Notes: a model not told the origin generated them from the sequence alone. DNA of 64,000 nt from Sphingopyxis terrae subsp. terrae NBRC 15098 (GCF_001610975.1 NZ_CP013342.1:2923001-2987000), one strand, 5' to 3'. Counted from the first letter of the stretch, positions 44,196-52,971 are shown. Numbers and translations: made by a program.

Positions 44196-44507
44196 ATGAC
44201 CTCTGCCAAACTTCCCGACCAATGCGAAACCATGGCCGACGTGCGCGCCGGCGTCGATCAGGTCGACCGCGAGCTTGTCGCGCTGCTGGTACGCCGGTTC
44301 GGCTATATGGACGCAGCGGCGCGGATCAAGACCGAGCGCAGCGCCGTTCGCGACGAGCCGCGCAAGGCACAGGTGCTCGACAATGTTGCGCGCGAGGCCG
44401 GAAGCGCGGGCCTCGACCCGCAGCGTATCCGCGCGGTGTGGAACGAACTGGTCGAACAGTCGATCGCCTATGAGGCCGTCCGCTGGGACCGCCTGCGCAC
44501 CGACTGA
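44196..44507 (+). CDS. Chorismate mutase, AroQ class
   Basis: The 103-residue protein is a stand-alone AroQ chorismate mutase, which makes prephenate for phenylalanine and tyrosine. It has ADVRAGVDQVDRELVALLVRRFGYMDAAARIK, the conserved Arg/Lys positions of the helical bundle, and a C-terminal VEQSIAYEAVRW. No signal peptide is present, so it is cytoplasmic. It is divergent from rpsD. Confidence 0.92.
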   Translation: MTSAKLPDQCETMADVRAGVDQVDRELVALLVRRFGYMDAAARIKTERSAVRDEPRKAQVLDNVAREAGSAGLDPQRIRAVWNELVEQSIAYEAVRWDRLRTD

Positions 44508-44514
44508 CCGTCGC

Positions 44515-44730
44515 TCAATTGGTGGCGGCGGTACCGGGCTTGTCGCCATCGGCGTGGGCATCGTCCTTTGGCGGTGCCGATTCGACGACGGTGCGGCAGA
44601 TGCGCTTCGGCACCGCGCTGCCGGTGCTTTCGACCTTTTCGCAAATCTTCTTCGGCTTGGCCGACTTTGCCGGCGGAGGGGCTTCGGTTCCCGCCGCTGC
44701 AAGGGCGAGCGAAAGCATCAGGCTCATCAT
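44515..44730 (-). CDS. Small exported Cys-containing protein
   Basis: The 71-residue protein has a short signal (MMSLMLSLALAAAG) and a mature part with two similar units, KKICEKVESTGSAVPKRICRT, so two cysteines spaced 14 apart, then an acidic tail. Short proteins with this ICxxVExTGS-KRIC pattern are known in sphingomonads; function is not known to me. GGGAG lies ten bases upstream of the chosen ATG. It converges on the chorismate mutase gene. Confidence 0.65.
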   Translation of the reverse strand: MMSLMLSLALAAAGTEAPPPAKSAKPKKICEKVESTGSAVPKRICRTVVESAPPKDDAHADGDKPGTAATN

Positions 44731-44840
44731 CTTCAGTCTACTCCCGGGGAGAGCCGCGTCGCAATTCTGCGGCGGCGGGCCAACGATGCTGCACCGCAGC
44801 ACGATGCGAAGAAATTGTCAATTCCGTTGCGGCGGACGAC

Positions 44841-45593
44841 TTACCGCGCGCGGGGCGTGCGGCCCAATATGGTCACGATCCCGTGCATCATCCGGATGTC
44901 GTTGTGCGACCAGCCGGTCTTCGTCAGCGCGGTGCGCAGCGTCCGCAGCGTTGCCTCGGTCCGTTCCTCGGGAAAGAAATAGCCGGCCTTGTCGAGGTCG
45001 CGGACGAAATGCTGGATCAACTCCTCTAGCTCGCCGTGCGGGGCGGGGGGATCGAGCGGGACGTCCGGCGGGCTGGCGAGCGCGATGCCTCCCTTGCCCC
45101 CGCTCGGGACATGCTTCGACCATTCATAGGCGAGCAGGATCACCGCCTGCGCGAGATTGAGCGACCCGAACTGGGGGTTGATCGGCACCGTGACGATGCT
45201 GTGGGCCAACGCGACGTCGTCGGTTTCCAGTCCCGAGCGCTCGGGCCCGAAGATATAGGCCGACCGTCCGGCGCTGGCATGAACCTGACTTGCCGCCTCT
45301 TCGGGCGTGAACACGGGCTTGGAAACCCCGCGCTTGCGCACGGTGGTCGCATAGATGGTCTGGCAATCGGCGACCGCATCGGCCAGCGTATTGAATACCT
45401 GCGCCTCGGCCAGCACCACGTCGGCCCCCGATGCGGCGGGCCCCGCATCGGGGTTCGGCCAGCCATCGCGCGGCGCGACGAGGCGCAGTTCGGTCAACCC
45501 GAAATTGAGCATCGCGCGCGCTGCCTTGCCGATATTCTCGCCAAGTTGGGGGCGCACGAGGACAATGACGGGGGGAGGGGCCAGATCCGTCAC
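44841..45593 (-). CDS. trmJ: tRNA (cytidine/uridine-2'-O-)-methyltransferase TrmJ
   Basis: TrmJ methylates the 2'-hydroxyl of nucleotide 32 in tRNAs. The 250-residue SPOUT protein has IVLVRPQLGENIGKAARAMLNFGL, AYIFGPERSGLETDDVALAH, and VPINPQFGSLNLAQAVILLAYE, the knot motif. The C-terminal helical dimerisation part (YFFPEERTEATLRTLRTALTK) is complete. It starts two bases after nrdR. Confidence 0.94.
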   Translation of the reverse strand: MTDLAPPPVIVLVRPQLGENIGKAARAMLNFGLTELRLVAPRDGWPNPDAGPAASGADVVLAEAQVFNTLADAVADCQTIYATTVRKRGVSKPVFTPEEAASQVHASAGRSAYIFGPERSGLETDDVALAHSIVTVPINPQFGSLNLAQAVILLAYEWSKHVPSGGKGGIALASPPDVPLDPPAPHGELEELIQHFVRDLDKAGYFFPEERTEATLRTLRTALTKTGWSHNDIRMMHGIVTILGRTPRAR

Positions 45594-45595
45594 GG

Positions 45596-46060
45596 TCAGC
45601 CCTGCTTCGCTGCCTCGGTGATCGACGAGGCGAATTCCTCGAAATCCCGGGCTTCGGTGAAGTCGCGATAGACGCTGGCGAAGCGGATATAGGCGACATT
45701 GTCGAAGCCCTTGAGCGCTTCCATCACCATCGCGCCGATCTGCGTCGCCTGAACCTCGTTATCGCCCGAGGTTTCGAGCTGGCGCTGGATGCCCGACACC
45801 AGCCGTTCAATCCGCGCGCCGTCGATCGGGCGTTTGCGGCATGCGATCTGGACGCTGCGCATCAGCTTTTCGCGGTCGAAGGGTTCGCGGCGGCCGTCGG
45901 CCTTGAGGACGGCAACTTCGCGCAACTGAATCCGCTCGAAGGTGGTGAAGCGCGCGCCGCAATCCTCGCACTGGCGGCGGCGGCGGATGGCGGCGCCGTC
46001 CTCGGTCGGACGGCTGTCCTTCACCTGGCTGTCTTCATGTCCGCAATAGGGGCAGCGCAT
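45596..46060 (-). CDS. nrdR: Transcriptional repressor NrdR
   Basis: NrdR represses ribonucleotide reductase genes in response to ATP/dATP. The 154-residue protein has an N-terminal zinc ribbon ([18 protein letters not shown]...[12 protein letters not shown]) and an ATP-cone ([28 protein letters not shown]). It lies in the rpiB-glyA-72aa-nrdR-trmJ operon, in the usual alphaproteobacterial neighbourhood of glyA. Confidence 0.97.
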   Translation of the reverse strand: MRCPYCGHEDSQVKDSRPTEDGAAIRRRRQCEDCGARFTTFERIQLREVAVLKADGRREPFDREKLMRSVQIACRKRPIDGARIERLVSGIQRQLETSGDNEVQATQIGAMVMEALKGFDNVAYIRFASVYRDFTEARDFEEFASSITEAAKQG

Positions 46061-46063
46061 GGG

Positions 46064-46282
46064 TTAGCGCTTCACCCGCGTATAGAGCGCGATCGCCGCG
46101 CCCGCGAACAGGCCGACCGGCCAGGTCACGACGGGCAGCACCGCACCCGCGATCGCGCCGACGACGCCGCCGGTGATGACCGGCCGCGTCGAGGGATGAT
46201 CGATCCCCTGCTTGCCCATCGCCTTGACCTCTTCGATCGTCAGTTCGACCAGCGTCGGTTCTTCGGGGTGCTGCCGCGCCAT
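46064..46282 (-). CDS. Small membrane protein of the glyA-nrdR operon
   Basis: The 72-residue protein (MARQHPEEPTLVELTIEEVKAMGKQ...) has a soluble N-terminal half and a Gly/Ala-rich hydrophobic C-terminal half (VITGGVVGAIAGAVLPVVTWPVGLFAGAAIALYTRVKR), one long or two short membrane segments. Function unknown. It fits exactly between glyA (5 bases) and nrdR (3 bases), so it is part of the operon. Confidence 0.7.
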   Translation of the reverse strand: MARQHPEEPTLVELTIEEVKAMGKQGIDHPSTRPVITGGVVGAIAGAVLPVVTWPVGLFAGAAIALYTRVKR

Positions 46283-46287
46283 CGCCC

Positions 46288-47595
46288 TTATCCCTGATAG
46301 ATGGGGAAGCGTTCGCACAGCGTGCGGACGCGGCCGCGGACATTCGCCTCGGCATCGGCATCGCCATGCTCGCCCTTGTCGCGCAGCGCTTCGAGCACGT
46401 CGGCGACCATGTCGCCGATTTCCTCGAACTCGGCGATGCCGAAGCCGCGCGTCGTGCCCGCGGGCGATCCGACGCGGATGCCGCTGGTCTTGACCGGCGG
46501 CAGCGGATCGAAGGGCACGCCATTCTTGTTGCAGGTGATCGCCGAGCGTTCGAGCGCTTCGTCGGCGTCGCGGCCGGTGATGCCGAGCGGACGCAGGTCA
46601 ATGAGCGCCAGATGCGTGTCGGTGCCGCCCGCGACGACATCAGCACCGCGCGCTTTCAACCGGTTAGCGAGCGCCTGCGCGTTGGCGATCGTCGCTTTCG
46701 CATAGTCCTTGAACTCGGGGCGCAGCGCCTCGCCAAAGGCGACCGCCTTGGCGGCGATGACGTGCATCAGCGGGCCGCCCTGGAGGCCGGGGAACACCGC
46801 CGAGTTGATGCGCTTCGCAATCGCCTCGTCATTGGTCAGGATCATGCCGCCGCGCGGGCCGCGCAGCGTCTTGTGCGTCGTCGTGGTGACGACATGCGCA
46901 TGCTCCATCGGCGAGGGGTGGGCGCCGCCGGCGACGAGGCCCGCGAAATGCGCCATATCGACCATCAGCAGCGCGCCGACATCGTCGGCGATGGCGCGGA
47001 AGCGCGCGAAGTCGAGCGTACGTGGATAGGCCGAGCCGCCCGCAATGATGAGCGCGGGGCGATGTTCCTTCGCCAGTGCCTCGACCTGGTCGAAATCGAC
47101 CAGATGATCGTCGGCGCGCACACCATATTGGACGGCGTTGAACCATTTACCCGACATGGCAGGCGCCGCACCGTGCGTGAGGTGGCCGCCGGCATCGAGG
47201 CTCATGCCGAGGATCGTCGCGCCGGGCTTGGTCAGCGCCAGCATCACCGCCCCGTTCGCCTGCGCGCCCGAGTGTGGCTGGACGTTCGCGAAGTTGCAGT
47301 CGAAAAGCTGCTTCGCGCGATCAATCGCGAGCTGTTCGACTTCATCCGACGGCGCGCAGCCCTGATAATAGCGGCGCCCCGGATAGCCTTCGGCATATTT
47401 GTTGGTGAAGACCGACCCCTGCGCCTCGAGCACCGCCTTGGAGACGATGTTTTCCGAGGCGATCAGTTCGATCTGATATTGTTCGCGTTCCAGCTCATGC
47501 TTCATCGCTGCGGCGACTGCAGGGTCGGTGGCGGCGACGCCGTCAGTGAAATAGCCGGCCGATTTGATGGGCTTGTCGAGCGTGTCGGTGGTCAT
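46288..47595 (-). CDS. glyA: Serine hydroxymethyltransferase
   Basis: GlyA interconverts serine and glycine while loading tetrahydrofolate with a one-carbon unit. The 435-residue PLP enzyme has [36 protein letters not shown], the PLP lysine in [18 protein letters not shown], and [14 protein letters not shown]. The ATG overlaps the rpiB stop by 4 bp. It is the central gene of the operon. Confidence 0.98.
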   Translation of the reverse strand: MTTDTLDKPIKSAGYFTDGVAATDPAVAAAMKHELEREQYQIELIASENIVSKAVLEAQGSVFTNKYAEGYPGRRYYQGCAPSDEVEQLAIDRAKQLFDCNFANVQPHSGAQANGAVMLALTKPGATILGMSLDAGGHLTHGAAPAMSGKWFNAVQYGVRADDHLVDFDQVEALAKEHRPALIIAGGSAYPRTLDFARFRAIADDVGALLMVDMAHFAGLVAGGAHPSPMEHAHVVTTTTHKTLRGPRGGMILTNDEAIAKRINSAVFPGLQGGPLMHVIAAKAVAFGEALRPEFKDYAKATIANAQALANRLKARGADVVAGGTDTHLALIDLRPLGITGRDADEALERSAITCNKNGVPFDPLPPVKTSGIRVGSPAGTTRGFGIAEFEEIGDMVADVLEALRDKGEHGDADAEANVRGRVRTLCERFPIYQG

Positions 47596-48044
47596 TGGCT
47601 GTTCTCCAGGACGGGCGGGTGGGAAAGCTTGTCGACGCGGCGCGCGTGGCGGTCGCCGGCGAAGTCGGTGGTCAGGAAGGCGGTGACGCAGGCCTTGGCC
47701 ATGTCGATGCCCGTCAGCCGCGCACCCATCGCGATGACGTTCGCGTCATTATGTTCGCGGGCAAGCTTCGCCGACAGCGGCTCGGACACCAGGGCGCAGC
47801 GGCACGCCGGATTGCGGTTGACCGAGATCGAGATGCCAATGCCCGACCCGCACAGCGCAATGCCTTTATCGGCGCTGCCATTGGCGACCGCAGCGGCGAG
47901 GCGGTAGCCATAATCGGGGTAATCGACGCTCTCGGGACCATGGGTGCCGAGGTCGGCAACCTCATGCCCTTCGCCGCGCAGCCAGTCGGCGAGCAGCGCC
48001 TTCAGGTCGGTGGCGGCATGGTCGGATGCAATGGCGATGCGCAC
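47592..48044 (-). CDS. rpiB: Ribose-5-phosphate isomerase B
   Basis: RpiB interconverts ribose 5-phosphate and ribulose 5-phosphate. The 150-residue protein has [64 protein letters not shown] and [13 protein letters not shown], all family landmarks. First gene of the rpiB-glyA operon, with a 4-bp overlap to glyA. Confidence 0.96.
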   Translation of the reverse strand: MRIAIASDHAATDLKALLADWLRGEGHEVADLGTHGPESVDYPDYGYRLAAAVANGSADKGIALCGSGIGISISVNRNPACRCALVSEPLSAKLAREHNDANVIAMGARLTGIDMAKACVTAFLTTDFAGDRHARRVDKLSHPPVLENSQ

Positions 48045-48196
48045 GGCGCGTCTCCCGCTGGGGCGTTGAGGGAATCGGATGAGCGCGCTTTAAGCGAAGC
48101 GCCGCGGATTGGCCATAAGCGGCAGCGGCTTTTTCGCCGCTATTTTGTCACAAAGCGGGTTTGACCGGCCGGCCTGCCGCCCGTAGAGCGCCGGGC

Positions 48197-48361
48197 ATGG
48201 GCGACCTATTGCTTTCTATCGTCATGTTGGGCGGAATCGCGCTGCTGGGCGGTGGGGTCATGGTGTTTCGCAGCGGCGACCGCCGCCGCGCGCTGCTGAT
48301 GGTTGTCGCGGCGCTGATCATGTTCGCCAATGTCGCCATCTGGCTGGTTCCGGTGAAATGA
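48197..48361 (+). CDS. Small two-helix membrane protein
   Basis: The 54-residue protein (MGDLLLSIVMLGGIALLGGG...RSGDRRRALLMVVAALIMFANVAIWLVPVK) is two membrane helices with a short basic loop. Function unknown. A TTG 12 codons upstream is a possible but weaker start. A dispersed repeat begins seven bases after the stop. Confidence 0.6.
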   Translation: MGDLLLSIVMLGGIALLGGGVMVFRSGDRRRALLMVVAALIMFANVAIWLVPVK

Positions 48362-48367
48362 TATCGG

Positions 48368-48501
48368 TCCTCCCTGTCGCGTAGCGATGGGGAGGGGGAC
48401 CGCTCGCGAAGCGAGTGGTGGAGGGGCGGCGGATTCGCGCTATTTGCCCCTCCGTCAGCCCTTCAGGCTGCCACCTCCCCATGGCTTCGCCACAGGGAGG
48501 A
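48368..48501. repeat. Dispersed palindromic repeat B, copy 1
   Basis: About 134 bases with inverted ends (TCCTCCCTGT at 48368 and ACAGGGAGGA at 48501). Inside are GATGGGGAGGGGGACC with CCACCTCCCCATGG, and a smaller hairpin CTCGCGAAGCGAG. A second copy is at 56246-56379. It lies in the convergent gap before the hydrolase gene. Confidence 0.9.
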
Positions 48502-48509
48502 TTTGAAGC

Positions 48510-49166
48510 TCAGCGGATCGGTGAATCGGGCGCAAGCCGCATGTCGAGATAATTGTCGAGCGACTTCATCAGCTGATCGAGTTCATGCTCGAAGAAATGG
48601 TTGGCGCGCGGAATCTCGTCGTGGTGGATGGTGATGCCCTTTTGGGTGCGCAGCTTGTCGACGAGCTTCTGGATCGCGCCTGGCGGGACGATTTCGTCCT
48701 GGCCGCCCGCGACGATGATACCCGACGACGGGCAGGGCGCGAGGAAGCTGAAGTCGTACATGTTCGCCGGCGGCGCGACCGACAGGAAGCCGCGAATTTC
48801 AGGGCGCCGCATCAGAAGCTGCATGCCGATCCAGGCGCCGAAGCTGAAGCCGGCGACCCAGGTCGTCTGCGCCTCGGGGTGGATCGACTGGACCCAGTCG
48901 AGCGCTGCCGCGGCATCGGACAATTCGCCGATGCCATTGTCGAACGTGCCCTGGCTGCGGCCGACGCCGCGGAAGTTGAAGCGCAGCACGGCGAAGCCGC
49001 GCGCGACAAAGCTCTTGTACATCGCCTGGGTGATGCGGTCGTTCATCGTGCCGCCACCCTGCGGGTGCGGGTGAAGGATCAGCGCAACCGGTGCGCGCGG
49101 ACGCGGCGGGGGCGAGAAACGACCTTCGATGCGGCCCTCGGGGCCGGGGAAAATGACGTCGGGCAT
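48510..49166 (-). CDS. Alpha/beta hydrolase (COG2945-like)
   Basis: The 218-residue protein has HPHPQGGGTMNDRITQAM, RFNFRGVGRSQGTFDNG, the nucleophile elbow GFSFGAWIGMQ (Ser in GFSFG), and a C-terminal ANHFFEHELDQL that holds the His. The substrate is not known. ATG at 49166 has GAGGTG five bases upstream. The gene is divergent from the cysteine desulfurase gene across 202 bases with a Fur-like box. Confidence 0.88.
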   Translation of the reverse strand: MPDVIFPGPEGRIEGRFSPPPRPRAPVALILHPHPQGGGTMNDRITQAMYKSFVARGFAVLRFNFRGVGRSQGTFDNGIGELSDAAAALDWVQSIHPEAQTTWVAGFSFGAWIGMQLLMRRPEIRGFLSVAPPANMYDFSFLAPCPSSGIIVAGGQDEIVPPGAIQKLVDKLRTQKGITIHHDEIPRANHFFEHELDQLMKSLDNYLDMRLAPDSPIR

Positions 49167-49271
49167 GGAAGCACCTCTTATCTTTTTTGAGCTCCCGGCC
49201 GAATCGCCGGTTGGCGGGGTGGCGGAGCGAAGGTCGCGCCTATATAGAAAATAGGTCTCAACTTGCAACTT

Positions 49272-49288
49272 TTGCGAATCGTTCGCAA
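49272..49288. promoter_or_regulatory. Fur-like iron box
   Basis: TTGCGAATCGTTCGCAA is a perfect 7-bp inverted repeat with a three-base spacer. It matches the form of Fur boxes of alphaproteobacteria and lies 81 bases upstream of the cysteine desulfurase start and 106 bases from the divergent hydrolase. No fur gene is in the window. The assignment is by form, and Irr- or LacI-type binding cannot be excluded. Confidence 0.6.
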
Positions 49289-49368
49289 TAGAAGGCGATT
49301 CCTACTCTTGTTGGTCATCCGACGAGAAAGAGAGAGCGTAGCTCGACACCAACGCGATTAGCGGGCAA

Positions 49369-50463
49369 ATGCCGCAAATGATCTACCTCGACTATCAGGC
49401 CACGACCCCGCTCGCTCCCGAAGCGCGCGAGGCGATGCTGCGATGGCTTGGCGATGACGGCGACAGCTTTGCGAACCCCGCGAGCACGCACAAGGCAGGG
49501 CGCGCGGCGGCGGCGGCGGTCGAGGTTGCGCGCGATCAGGTGGCGGCGCTGTTGCCGCGCGGGGGGCGCGTCATCTTCACGTCGGGCGCGACCGAGGCGC
49601 TGAACTGGGCGCTCTTCTGCGGTGCGCGCGCGATGCCCGGCGGGGTTGCGGGGCTCAGCATCGAACATGCCGCATCGCTCCAGTGCCTCGAGCGGCTGGA
49701 CGCGGCGATCCTGCCGGTCGATGCGGCGGGGCTGGCGCTGCCGCCCGACGCGGCGCTGATTCCTGAAGGCGGTATCGTCGCGACGATGCTGGTCAACAAC
49801 GAGGTCGGGACGATCCAGCCGGTCGCCGATTTCGCCGCGGCGGCGCATGCGAAGAACAGCCTGCTGCTGTGCGACGCGGTACAGGGGTTCGGCCGCATCG
49901 CGATCCCCGAAGGGCCCGACCTGATCGCCGTATCGGCGCACAAGATTCACGGGCCCAAGGGGATCGGCGCGCTGTGGATTCGCGACGGCGTCGATTTGCC
50001 GCCGCTGATGCTGGGCGGCGCGCAGGAACAGGGGCTGCGATCGGGGACCGTCTCGCCCGCGCTCTGTGCCGGGTTCGGTGCGGCGGCGGCGCTGGCGGCC
50101 GACCGTCTGGAGGTCGACGCTGCGCATGTCGAGCGCCTGTGGTCGCTCGCGATGGACATGCTGCCCGAGTGGACGATCAACGGCGCCGAAAGCCAGCGCT
50201 ATCACGGCAATCTCAATATCCGACGCGAAGGGGTCAACGGGCTGCGGCTGATGTCCGATGCGCGCGGCGTCGCCTTTTCGCTGGGCAGCGCCTGTGGCAG
50301 CGGATCGGGCAAGGTCAGCCATGTGCTGCGCGCGATGGGCATCAGCGAAGCCGACGCGCGCGCCTCCATCCGTCTCGGTTGGGGACGCTATACGTCCGAA
50401 CAGGCGTTGCGCGACGGGCTGAATGCCATCAAGGATGCGGTCCGCTTGCAGGGAGTGAATTGA
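49369..50463 (+). CDS. Cysteine desulfurase (NifS/IscS-like)
   Basis: The 364-residue PLP enzyme takes sulfur from cysteine for Fe-S cluster or thiolation pathways. It has IYLDYQATTPL, TSGATEALNWAL, SIEHAASLQCLE, the PLP lysine in SAHKIHGPKGIGA (Lys192), and the active Cys in SLGSACGSGSGK (Cys309). It is not part of an isc or suf cluster here. The stop overlaps the ferredoxin start by TGATG, so the two are co-translated. ATG at 49369 is the first; 49378 is also possible. Confidence 0.93.
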   Translation: MPQMIYLDYQATTPLAPEAREAMLRWLGDDGDSFANPASTHKAGRAAAAAVEVARDQVAALLPRGGRVIFTSGATEALNWALFCGARAMPGGVAGLSIEHAASLQCLERLDAAILPVDAAGLALPPDAALIPEGGIVATMLVNNEVGTIQPVADFAAAAHAKNSLLLCDAVQGFGRIAIPEGPDLIAVSAHKIHGPKGIGALWIRDGVDLPPLMLGGAQEQGLRSGTVSPALCAGFGAAAALAADRLEVDAAHVERLWSLAMDMLPEWTINGAESQRYHGNLNIRREGVNGLRLMSDARGVAFSLGSACGSGSGKVSHVLRAMGISEADARASIRLGWGRYTSEQALRDGLNAIKDAVRLQGVN

Positions 50464-50798
50464 TGCGCGTCACCTTCATCCATGCCGATGGCAAGGGACG
50501 CACCGAAGTCGTCGCGGAACCGGGTTCGATCCTGCTCGACGTGGCGCAGGCGCATATGATGCCGCTGGAAGGGACGTGCGAGGGGCAGATGGCCTGTTCG
50601 ACCTGCCATGTCATCGTCGCGAAGGAGGATTTCGGCCGCCTGCCGCCCGCCAGCGAGATGGAGGAGGATATGCTCGATCTTGCCGCCGGGGTGCGCCGGA
50701 CCAGCCGCCTGTCGTGCCAGATCGTACTGACCGAGGATCTCGACGGTCTGACCGTTCATATCCCGTCCGAAAGCCGCAACATGCAGGGGCCGCGCTGA
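50463..50798 (+). CDS. 2Fe-2S ferredoxin
   Basis: The 111-residue protein is an adrenodoxin/Fdx-type ferredoxin. Cluster ligands are Cys39, Cys45 and Cys48 (CEGQMACSTC) and Cys85 (SRLSCQ), with VTFIHADGKG at the N-terminus and a HIPSESRN end. It may supply electrons for Fe-S assembly with the desulfurase, or for another reductase. It overlaps both neighbours by one base (TGATG), placing it tightly in the operon. Confidence 0.94.
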   Translation: MRVTFIHADGKGRTEVVAEPGSILLDVAQAHMMPLEGTCEGQMACSTCHVIVAKEDFGRLPPASEMEEDMLDLAAGVRRTSRLSCQIVLTEDLDGLTVHIPSESRNMQGPR

Positions 50799-51706
50799 TG
50801 CGTCGCCGGCGCGCTGTGGGCTTTGCCCTGACGCTCGCCGCCGTCGTCACGCTGGCCGGGTGCGCGTCGTCGCCTGCCGCGACCAACAGCGCCCGCGACA
50901 GCGCGCAGGCGAGCGTCGCGAACCGGATCGCGGCACTGGAAAAGAAAAGCGGCGGTCGGCTGGGCGTTGCCGTTACCGACCAGTTCGGGAAGCTGATCGT
51001 CGGCCACCGCGCCGACGAGCGTTTTGCGATGTGCTCGACCTTCAAGCTGCTGCTCGCGGCACAAACGCTGACCGCGGCGAAGAACGGTGTGTCGCTGCGC
51101 ACGCCGCTGCCCTTCACGCGCGCCGAACTGCTGCCGTACTCGCCGGGCGCCGAGCGCCTGCTCGATGCGGAGGGGAAGGGCGAATATCGTATCGGCTTCG
51201 CCGCCGAGGACGCCGTGGTGCTCAGCGACAATCTCGCCGCCAATCTGCTGCTCGATCATTTCGGTGGCCCGACCGCCTTCACCGATCATGTTCAGGCGAC
51301 CGGCGATCTGGTCACGCGGCTCGACCGGATGGAGCCCGACCTCAACGCCAATATTCCGGGCGATCCGCGCGATACCACCAGCCCCGCGGCGATGGCGAAG
51401 AGCGCGGCCGCCTATATCTTCGGCGACAAGCTCGACACCGCCTATCGCACGATGCTGCGCGATTGGCTGGTCAAGAGCGAGACCGGGCTTGAACGCATCC
51501 GCGCCGGGCTGCCCAGAACCTGGCCTGTCGGCGACAAGACGGGGTCGTGTGGTACCGCCTATAATGACGTGGCGTTCGTCGAGGAGCCGGGGGGCGACAA
51601 ATATATGATCGCCGTCTATCTCGACCGCCCCGCGCTGAAGGGCGACGCCGCCAACGCGATCATCGCCGATGTGGCGCGCGCGGTGACGGGCGACCGCACC
51701 GAATAG
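50798..51706 (+). CDS. Class A serine beta-lactamase, lipoprotein, with Cys69-Cys238 pair
   Basis: The 302-residue protein has a lipoprotein signal (VVTLAGC, lipid at Cys22) and all class A motifs: MCSTFK (Ser80, Lys83; Ambler 70 and 73), SDN (143-145; 130-132), RMEPDLN (Glu179; 166) and KTGSCG (247-252; 234-239). Cys79 and Cys251 correspond to Ambler 69 and 238, the disulfide pair found in class A carbapenemases such as KPC, SME, NMC-A and GES. Ambler 237 is Ser. It starts by overlapping the ferredoxin stop (TGATG), so it is translated with an Fe-S operon. Substrate range cannot be read from sequence. Confidence 0.94.
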   Translation: MRRRRAVGFALTLAAVVTLAGCASSPAATNSARDSAQASVANRIAALEKKSGGRLGVAVTDQFGKLIVGHRADERFAMCSTFKLLLAAQTLTAAKNGVSLRTPLPFTRAELLPYSPGAERLLDAEGKGEYRIGFAAEDAVVLSDNLAANLLLDHFGGPTAFTDHVQATGDLVTRLDRMEPDLNANIPGDPRDTTSPAAMAKSAAAYIFGDKLDTAYRTMLRDWLVKSETGLERIRAGLPRTWPVGDKTGSCGTAYNDVAFVEEPGGDKYMIAVYLDRPALKGDAANAIIADVARAVTGDRTE

Positions 51707-51749
51707 CCGCGCCGCTTGCAATTCGCGCCCACCGCCGCCATATGCGCGC

Positions 51750-51842
51750 CGGGAGTCGGGCGGACGCAGTCTTCGCCAACCCGGTCAGGTCCGGAAGGAA
51801 GCAGCCGCAACGAATTCGCTGCGGGTCGTTCCGGCTCCCACC
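51750..51842 (+). ncRNA. ffs: Signal recognition particle RNA, small bacterial type
   Basis: The core GGTCAGGTCCGGAAGGAAGC (51783-51802) is the near-universal SRP RNA hairpin, and its ends pair (GGGAGTCGG near 51751 with CCGGCTCCC near 51839). Length and shape fit the 4.5S-like RNA. Ends are approximate. In many alphaproteobacteria it lies next to dnaX; here two exported protein genes lie between them. Confidence 0.92.
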
Positions 51843-51936
51843 CCTCATGAAATTCAGAGCTGTCCGGACTGGCTTTATTCGTCCTTGCTCTTGTCGAAAT
51901 GGCCCGCCAATCCTCTGTAGATTGGGGGAGGAATAT

Positions 51937-52971
51937 ATGCACCTGTGGGCAGCGATCGCGACGATTTTGGCGATGGCGACGTCTGGACAGACTTTCGCCG
52001 CGGAACCCGCGGCCACCGGCGCCTCCTTGTCGCGATTGTGCGGACTCCAGAAGGCCGGGCCATATCGGTTCGGAGTGCCGAGGTATGAAGCGCGATTGGG
52101 CGAATCTAAGCCGGGCGGCGAATCTTTTCCCGCCCCGTTCAGCCGCGTAAACCTTGTCACGACCAACTGGTCCGGCCGTGTGATGCTGGTCGAGTTTCGG
52201 GGCCCGATCGCCGAGTCGGACGCGGGATCGGCAGCCGAGACGATGATGGTAGCGGGGTTCCAACGCGATGGCTGGCGTCCTCTGTTCGATGCGGCCGACG
52301 AGTCCGTGCCGACCGCTCCTGAGATCGCGGATGCCGATCATATTTTCACGCGGACAACAGACGAAAAGGGGATGTCGGGAACCCTATACGCGGGGTTGAG
52401 CTGGCGCGCCGGCCAACTCACGCTTGCTTGCGGGCGTGCCGATCTGCTGGCGCTCGACAGGCTCGAAGCTGAGGGGGTGCTGCCCGAGGATGCACGGCGG
52501 CCCCAGGAACCGGCGCCGGTTACAGCGGCACCGCTTACGTCTGCCCGATGCATCGATCTGGAGACGCAGGCGCAGGCAGCGGCAATGTTCGATGGCGGGA
52601 CCGACGCCTATGTCGATCAGGTCGGCGATCAACAGGATTATTGGGATAGGCTGGCGCGGTGGCAGCGCTGGCGCCTTGAAAAGTCGGGCAAGGTCGATGC
52701 GGCTCGTCTCGACGAGCTGCAATATGCGGCGGAGGACGCGCGTAACGCAGCTGCGCAAGAGGATCCGCTGGCGGCTATGACCGGTGCACTTGAGGCGATG
52801 CCGGAGCTGGAAGAGGCCCGGAAATCGCGTGAGCCGCGACGGATATGCGAAGCCTATGCGAGGGTTGCAAATTTCGTGGCGAATGATCTGTGGCAGCGCG
52901 CGGAGCGTTCAAAGGCCGTGAGCGCGGCATGGGCGGCGGAAGCTGCGCGACTGGATATTCCGCTGGATTAA
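51937..52971 (+). CDS. Exported hypothetical protein
   Basis: The 344-residue protein starts with a signal peptide (MHLWAAIATILAMATSGQTFAAEP, cut after FAA). The middle has FSRVNLVTTNWSGRVMLVEF and WRPLFDAADESV; the C-terminal third is rich in Ala/Glu helices and has RICEAYARVANFVAND. I recognise no family. GGGGAGG lies close upstream of the chosen ATG. It follows the SRP RNA and has somewhat lower GC than its neighbours, which suggests acquisition. Confidence 0.7.
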   Translation: MHLWAAIATILAMATSGQTFAAEPAATGASLSRLCGLQKAGPYRFGVPRYEARLGESKPGGESFPAPFSRVNLVTTNWSGRVMLVEFRGPIAESDAGSAAETMMVAGFQRDGWRPLFDAADESVPTAPEIADADHIFTRTTDEKGMSGTLYAGLSWRAGQLTLACGRADLLALDRLEAEGVLPEDARRPQEPAPVTAAPLTSARCIDLETQAQAAAMFDGGTDAYVDQVGDQQDYWDRLARWQRWRLEKSGKVDAARLDELQYAAEDARNAAAQEDPLAAMTGALEAMPELEEARKSREPRRICEAYARVANFVANDLWQRAERSKAVSAAWAAEAARLDIPLD

